Shown piece after piece: positions 5,494-8,009 of a DNA stretch of 8,009 nucleotides (position 1 is the first letter of the stretch; every line of letters starts with the position of its first letter). Position numbers and translations under genes: made by a program. Below the pieces are notes generated by a model. It did not search any database, was not told the origin of the DNA, and saw only the letters and a program-made list of their open reading frames with translations. Source of the stretch: Candidatus Omnitrophota bacterium (GTDB lineage: Bacteria > Omnitrophota > Gorgyraeia > Duberdicusellales > 4484-171); the NCBI GenBank assembly GCA_023818995.1, contig JAMWDA010000073.1, positions 1-8,009 on the forward strand. Reading direction: 5' to 3'.

Positions 5494-7494
5494 TTATATA
5501 CCTATACTTCTTACCGGTCTAAAAGGATACTTGCCTTTCCTTTTACCGGCATAGTAACCATCGTAACCAAACTGGAAGTTAACTCCCCAACCTAAGGTAT
5601 CACCATAAGTAGTGCATGACCAGTAAAAGCCTTGAGGTAAAGTCTTAACATTAGGGAAGAAATCTTTGTGATGCCAGCAGTTATCCTTATAGGATAAGTC
5701 TATAAGAGTTGCTATCTCTTTTATGGTAGGTAATCGCCAATCGTTATAACCGGCTAAATTTAGTTCTTGGCAATAATTCATTGCTTCTTCCCAATTAAGT
5801 TCGGGACTCTCTTCTTTCTTCCACATTAATCCAGTATTTAAATCTGTAACTGTCCCGTCTTGGTTATCTCTAAGGGAATATTTGGAAGCATCACCAAAAT
5901 TAAGATTATAACCTCCTCTCACAGCTCGAACATAATGGAAGGATTCTTTTAAATAGCAAATGGCACAACCATAGGCAAAATATATTCCCCAAACTAACTT
6001 GTTATCCTTAGCATAAATATCTTTTGACCAATAAAATACAGGTAAACAATCACTAAAGTATTTATTATCAACTGCTGGTATCTGTCCATTATAATTGGCG
6101 ATTGTGCGAAGTTCTTCTCGATTAGGCATTCTCCAATCAGTAAATCCACACCAAGCATATCTATTCAATAATTCAATATAACGATTCGCTTCATCCCAAG
6201 TATACCTTTTACCCACAAAATTTATATCCCAAGGATGAGGTGACTTAATCTCCCAAACTAAGCCAGTATTATTATCCCTTACCAGACGCCAACCTTTTTC
6301 GTAAGGAACATCATCCTCTATCTCTTTACCATCCTCTCTTAATTTTGTAAACGATAGCTCGTTAATAATAATTGACCCATCTTGGCCATAGAATCTCTCT
6401 CCCTTCTTAGGCACAACTATAATTGTCCCCTCATCGTTATAACATCTAATTTGCCCACTATGTGGTAAACAAAAATATTTTTTTATCTCCTTTGTTGGCT
6501 CTACATTACGCACAGCACGAAAAAGTAACTTTGCAGTTTTAGCCGCATAGTAACCATCATAACCAAAACAAAAATTAGTTACCCAAACGTATATCCCTTC
6601 GTAGGAAGTGGAGGAAAAATAATGTAAGAGGGGGGGCTGTAAACCTTTAGCAGGAAAATAATCCTTATAGTACCACCAACCATTGGTATAGTTAAGATTT
6701 AAAATAGTATTTAGCTCTTTTATATTAGGTAGGCGCCAATCAGAATATCCAGCAAGTCTTAAAGATTTACAGTAAGCGATTGCTGAATACCAATCCATAC
6801 GCTCATTTTCCTCTTTCTGCCACATTAAAGAAGTGGTTAGATCAGTAATTGTCCCATCACCATTATCCACAAATCTACACTTATCAGGATTACCAAAACT
6901 ATCACTATAACCACCTCTTACTGCGCGAACATACTGCTTACTATAAGGGGTATAACATATACCACTACCTAAACCAAAAAATATCCCCCAAACAAACGGT
7001 GGTTCCATAAGATAGGGAAGAGAACTCCAATAAAAAGCAGATTTACAGTGAGGAAAATACCAGGTATCTACAGCAGGATTAGTTCTACTATAATCTATAA
7101 TTGACCTTAACTCATCTTTATTAGGTAACCGCCAATCACTAAAACCTCCGTATCTTTCCTCATTTAATCTCTTTATATATAAATCTTTTGCTTCATCCCA
7201 AGAATAAGTATCTTCACAATAATTTATATCACCATTGTAAGGAGATTTTACTTCCCAGATTAAACCTGTATTGTTATCTAAAACCATGCGATAACCCTCA
7301 TCCCAAGTAGCGGAATCGTTTAACTTCTTACCATTATATCCCAACTTAGTAAACGACATAGGATTTACTATAAATGAACCATTTTGTCCATAAAGTTCAT
7401 CTTCTGGCGCAGGGTTTATTCTTTTACCATCCCTATCGTAACAGGTAATTTGTCCTGTATCAGGCAATTTAAATATGCCCTCTCTATTCATCAT
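5494..7494 (-). CDS. Four-domain DUF1566 (Lcl C-terminal-like) protein built by tandem duplication
   Basis: This 666-residue protein contains four DUF1566/Lcl domains at about 68-195, 207-330, 402-528 and 541-664. Each shows the family signature of a TGLxW or TSLMW strand, then DWRLP or DWRMP (120-124, 252-256, 453-457, 585-589) followed by the xKEL/EELR helix. A YWS or FSS strand and an RAVR or RPVR end follow. Domains 1-2 and 3-4 are two copies of a unit of about 330 residues, each opening with LPxTGQIxCYxxxG (10-23, 343-356) and YGQxGS (35-40, 369-374). DUF1566 has a C-type-lectin-like fold and is mostly found in secreted proteins; its biochemical role is generally unknown. No signal peptide is present, and an in-frame TAA at 7509-7507 rules out an N-terminal extension. 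GGAGG at 7503-7499 serves the ATG at 7494, with a second ATG adjacent at 7491. The start overlaps the upstream stop as ATGA. Family assignment is firm; function and location are not. Confidence 0.9.
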   Translation of the reverse strand: MMNREGIFKLPDTGQITCYDRDGKRINPAPEDELYGQNGSFIVNPMSFTKLGYNGKKLNDSATWDEGYRMVLDNNTGLIWEVKSPYNGDINYCEDTYSWDEAKDLYIKRLNEERYGGFSDWRLPNKDELRSIIDYSRTNPAVDTWYFPHCKSAFYWSSLPYLMEPPFVWGIFFGLGSGICYTPYSKQYVRAVRGGYSDSFGNPDKCRFVDNGDGTITDLTTSLMWQKEENERMDWYSAIAYCKSLRLAGYSDWRLPNIKELNTILNLNYTNGWWYYKDYFPAKGLQPPLLHYFSSTSYEGIYVWVTNFCFGYDGYYAAKTAKLLFRAVRNVEPTKEIKKYFCLPHSGQIRCYNDEGTIIVVPKKGERFYGQDGSIIINELSFTKLREDGKEIEDDVPYEKGWRLVRDNNTGLVWEIKSPHPWDINFVGKRYTWDEANRYIELLNRYAWCGFTDWRMPNREELRTIANYNGQIPAVDNKYFSDCLPVFYWSKDIYAKDNKLVWGIYFAYGCAICYLKESFHYVRAVRGGYNLNFGDASKYSLRDNQDGTVTDLNTGLMWKKEESPELNWEEAMNYCQELNLAGYNDWRLPTIKEIATLIDLSYKDNCWHHKDFFPNVKTLPQGFYWSCTTYGDTLGWGVNFQFGYDGYYAGKRKGKYPFRPVRSIGI

Positions 7495-7916
7495 CTTACC
7501 TCCCCATTATAATTCTTACTTTCTATAATCTCTAAAATAATCCCTTCCGGGTCTTTAATAAAAAAATAACGTAAACCATTCTCCAACTTCTCTATATCGG
7601 TAACTAAATCTATACCTTTCTTTTTTAACTCGGCAAAAACTAAATCTATATCATCAACCTGGAAAGCAAAATGTTTTGTTCCCAAAGTCTTAATATCCTT
7701 ATTTAAATCCTTACGATATGGTGGTAAAGGATTAAAATCATCAAAACAAAAAAGTTCAAGTTTAATCCCATTTTTTTCTAACAAACAACGAATTAGCTTC
7801 TCAGATTGATTGACAACCCTGTCAATACATCTAAACCCAAAATTATTCTCATAAAAACTAATCTCCTCCTCTAAATGAGATACTGACAGAGCAATGTGGT
7901 CTATTTTTATATTCAT
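7491..7916 (-). CDS. VOC/glyoxalase-fold protein, possible metal-dependent lyase, epimerase or dioxygenase
   Basis: This 141-residue protein has the two beta-alpha-beta-beta-beta modules of the vicinal oxygen chelate superfamily, at about 4-58 and 79-132. Metal ligands expected for the fold are in place: His7 (IDHIALSV), Glu54 (IKLELF), His82 (GTKHFAFQVDDI) and Glu129 (ILEII), the last after the common DPEG turn at 122-125. Relatives include glyoxalase I, methylmalonyl-CoA epimerase and ring-cleaving dioxygenases; length and sequence do not discriminate between them. It lacks a signal peptide and is presumably cytosolic. The ATG at 7916 lies 9 bases after the upstream stop and has only a weak ribosome binding site (AGG within AGGTAAAG), which suggests translational coupling. 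Its end overlaps the DUF1566 gene by 4 bases. The fold is confident; the substrate is unknown. Confidence 0.85.
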   Translation of the reverse strand: MNIKIDHIALSVSHLEEEISFYENNFGFRCIDRVVNQSEKLIRCLLEKNGIKLELFCFDDFNPLPPYRKDLNKDIKTLGTKHFAFQVDDIDLVFAELKKKGIDLVTDIEKLENGLRYFFIKDPEGIILEIIESKNYNGEVR

Positions 7917-7925
7917 ATAGCAAGA

Positions 7926-8009
7926 TTATACTTTACCTAAAGCAAAGGGAGGATATACTTCAGATTCTACTACCACATCTATCAGTGTAGGTTGATTTGA
8001 CATTATCGC
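7926..8009 (-). CDS. C-terminal end of a probable thiamine-pyrophosphate enzyme (acetolactate-synthase type), 5' part beyond window
   Basis: Reading the minus strand from the window edge gives 27 codons, then TAA at 7928-7926. The peptide ends PTLIDVVVESEVYPPFALGKV. The P(T/A)LIDV(V/I)V strand followed by YPP is how the C-terminal TPP-binding domain of acetolactate synthase, benzoylformate decarboxylase and related decarboxylases commonly ends. The next gene starts 9 bases later on the same strand, as expected within an operon. If correct, the enzyme would decarboxylate or condense a 2-oxo acid in the cytosol. Only a short tail is visible, so the family call rests on this one motif and could be wrong; that a coding sequence ends here is better supported than its identity. 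Confidence 0.55.
   Translation of the reverse strand, partial: AIMSNQPTLIDVVVESEVYPPFALGKV

Noticed and set aside
7925..7930. TATAAT on the minus strand just upstream of the VOC gene, as a -10 promoter element.
   Set aside because: It overlaps the end of the upstream coding sequence and its TAA stop, and no TTGACA-like hexamer lies 16-18 bases upstream. In A/T-rich DNA this is likely chance.

Overview
All genes in this 8 kb window lie on the minus strand and are packed head to tail. Gaps run from a 4-base overlap to 26 bases, and I see no terminator or convincing internal promoter, so the layout reads as one operon transcribed from high to low coordinates and running off both window edges. 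The DNA is A/T-rich (well under half G+C by eye) and stop codons are mostly TAA. Several products carry ordinary Sec signal peptides and the ribosome binding sites are AGGAGG-like, so this is a bacterium. The mix of FGE-fold proteins, DUF1566 proteins and long charged helices recalls uncultivated Gram-negative-type lineages such as Omnitrophota, or some Deltaproteobacteria. That placement is a low-confidence inference; no taxonomic marker is present.

In transcription order, the right edge (8009-7926) holds the last 27 residues of what looks like a thiamine-pyrophosphate enzyme. A VOC/glyoxalase-fold protein follows (7916-7491), then a 666-residue protein with four DUF1566 (Lcl) domains arranged as a tandem duplication (7494-5494). 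Next is an MFS transporter with an unusual soluble insert between helices 7 and 8 (5473-4052). Two secreted proteins with FGE-sulfatase (SUMF1) domains come next (4022-2418 and 2392-1331), then a membrane protein with a potassium-channel selectivity filter (1326-661). The left edge (664-1) holds the start of a secreted protein that becomes a near-perfect 54-residue repeat of Glu, Lys and Arg, cut off by the window.

The theme is envelope proteins. Three neighbouring genes encode six copies in total of two domain families (FGE and DUF1566) that both belong to the C-type-lectin-like fold. Both FGE-type proteins lack the catalytic cysteine pair expected of a formylglycine-generating enzyme, so structural or binding roles are more likely than catalysis. 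The channel and the charged-helix protein are translationally coupled by an ATGA overlap, and the channel starts 4 bases after the preceding FGE gene, so this 3' trio may be made in step. The two upstream genes look metabolic and cytosolic. Whether the operon forms one functional system cannot be settled from sequence; the strongest leads are the channel/FGE/charged-helix trio, the four-domain DUF1566 protein without a signal peptide, and the transporter insert.
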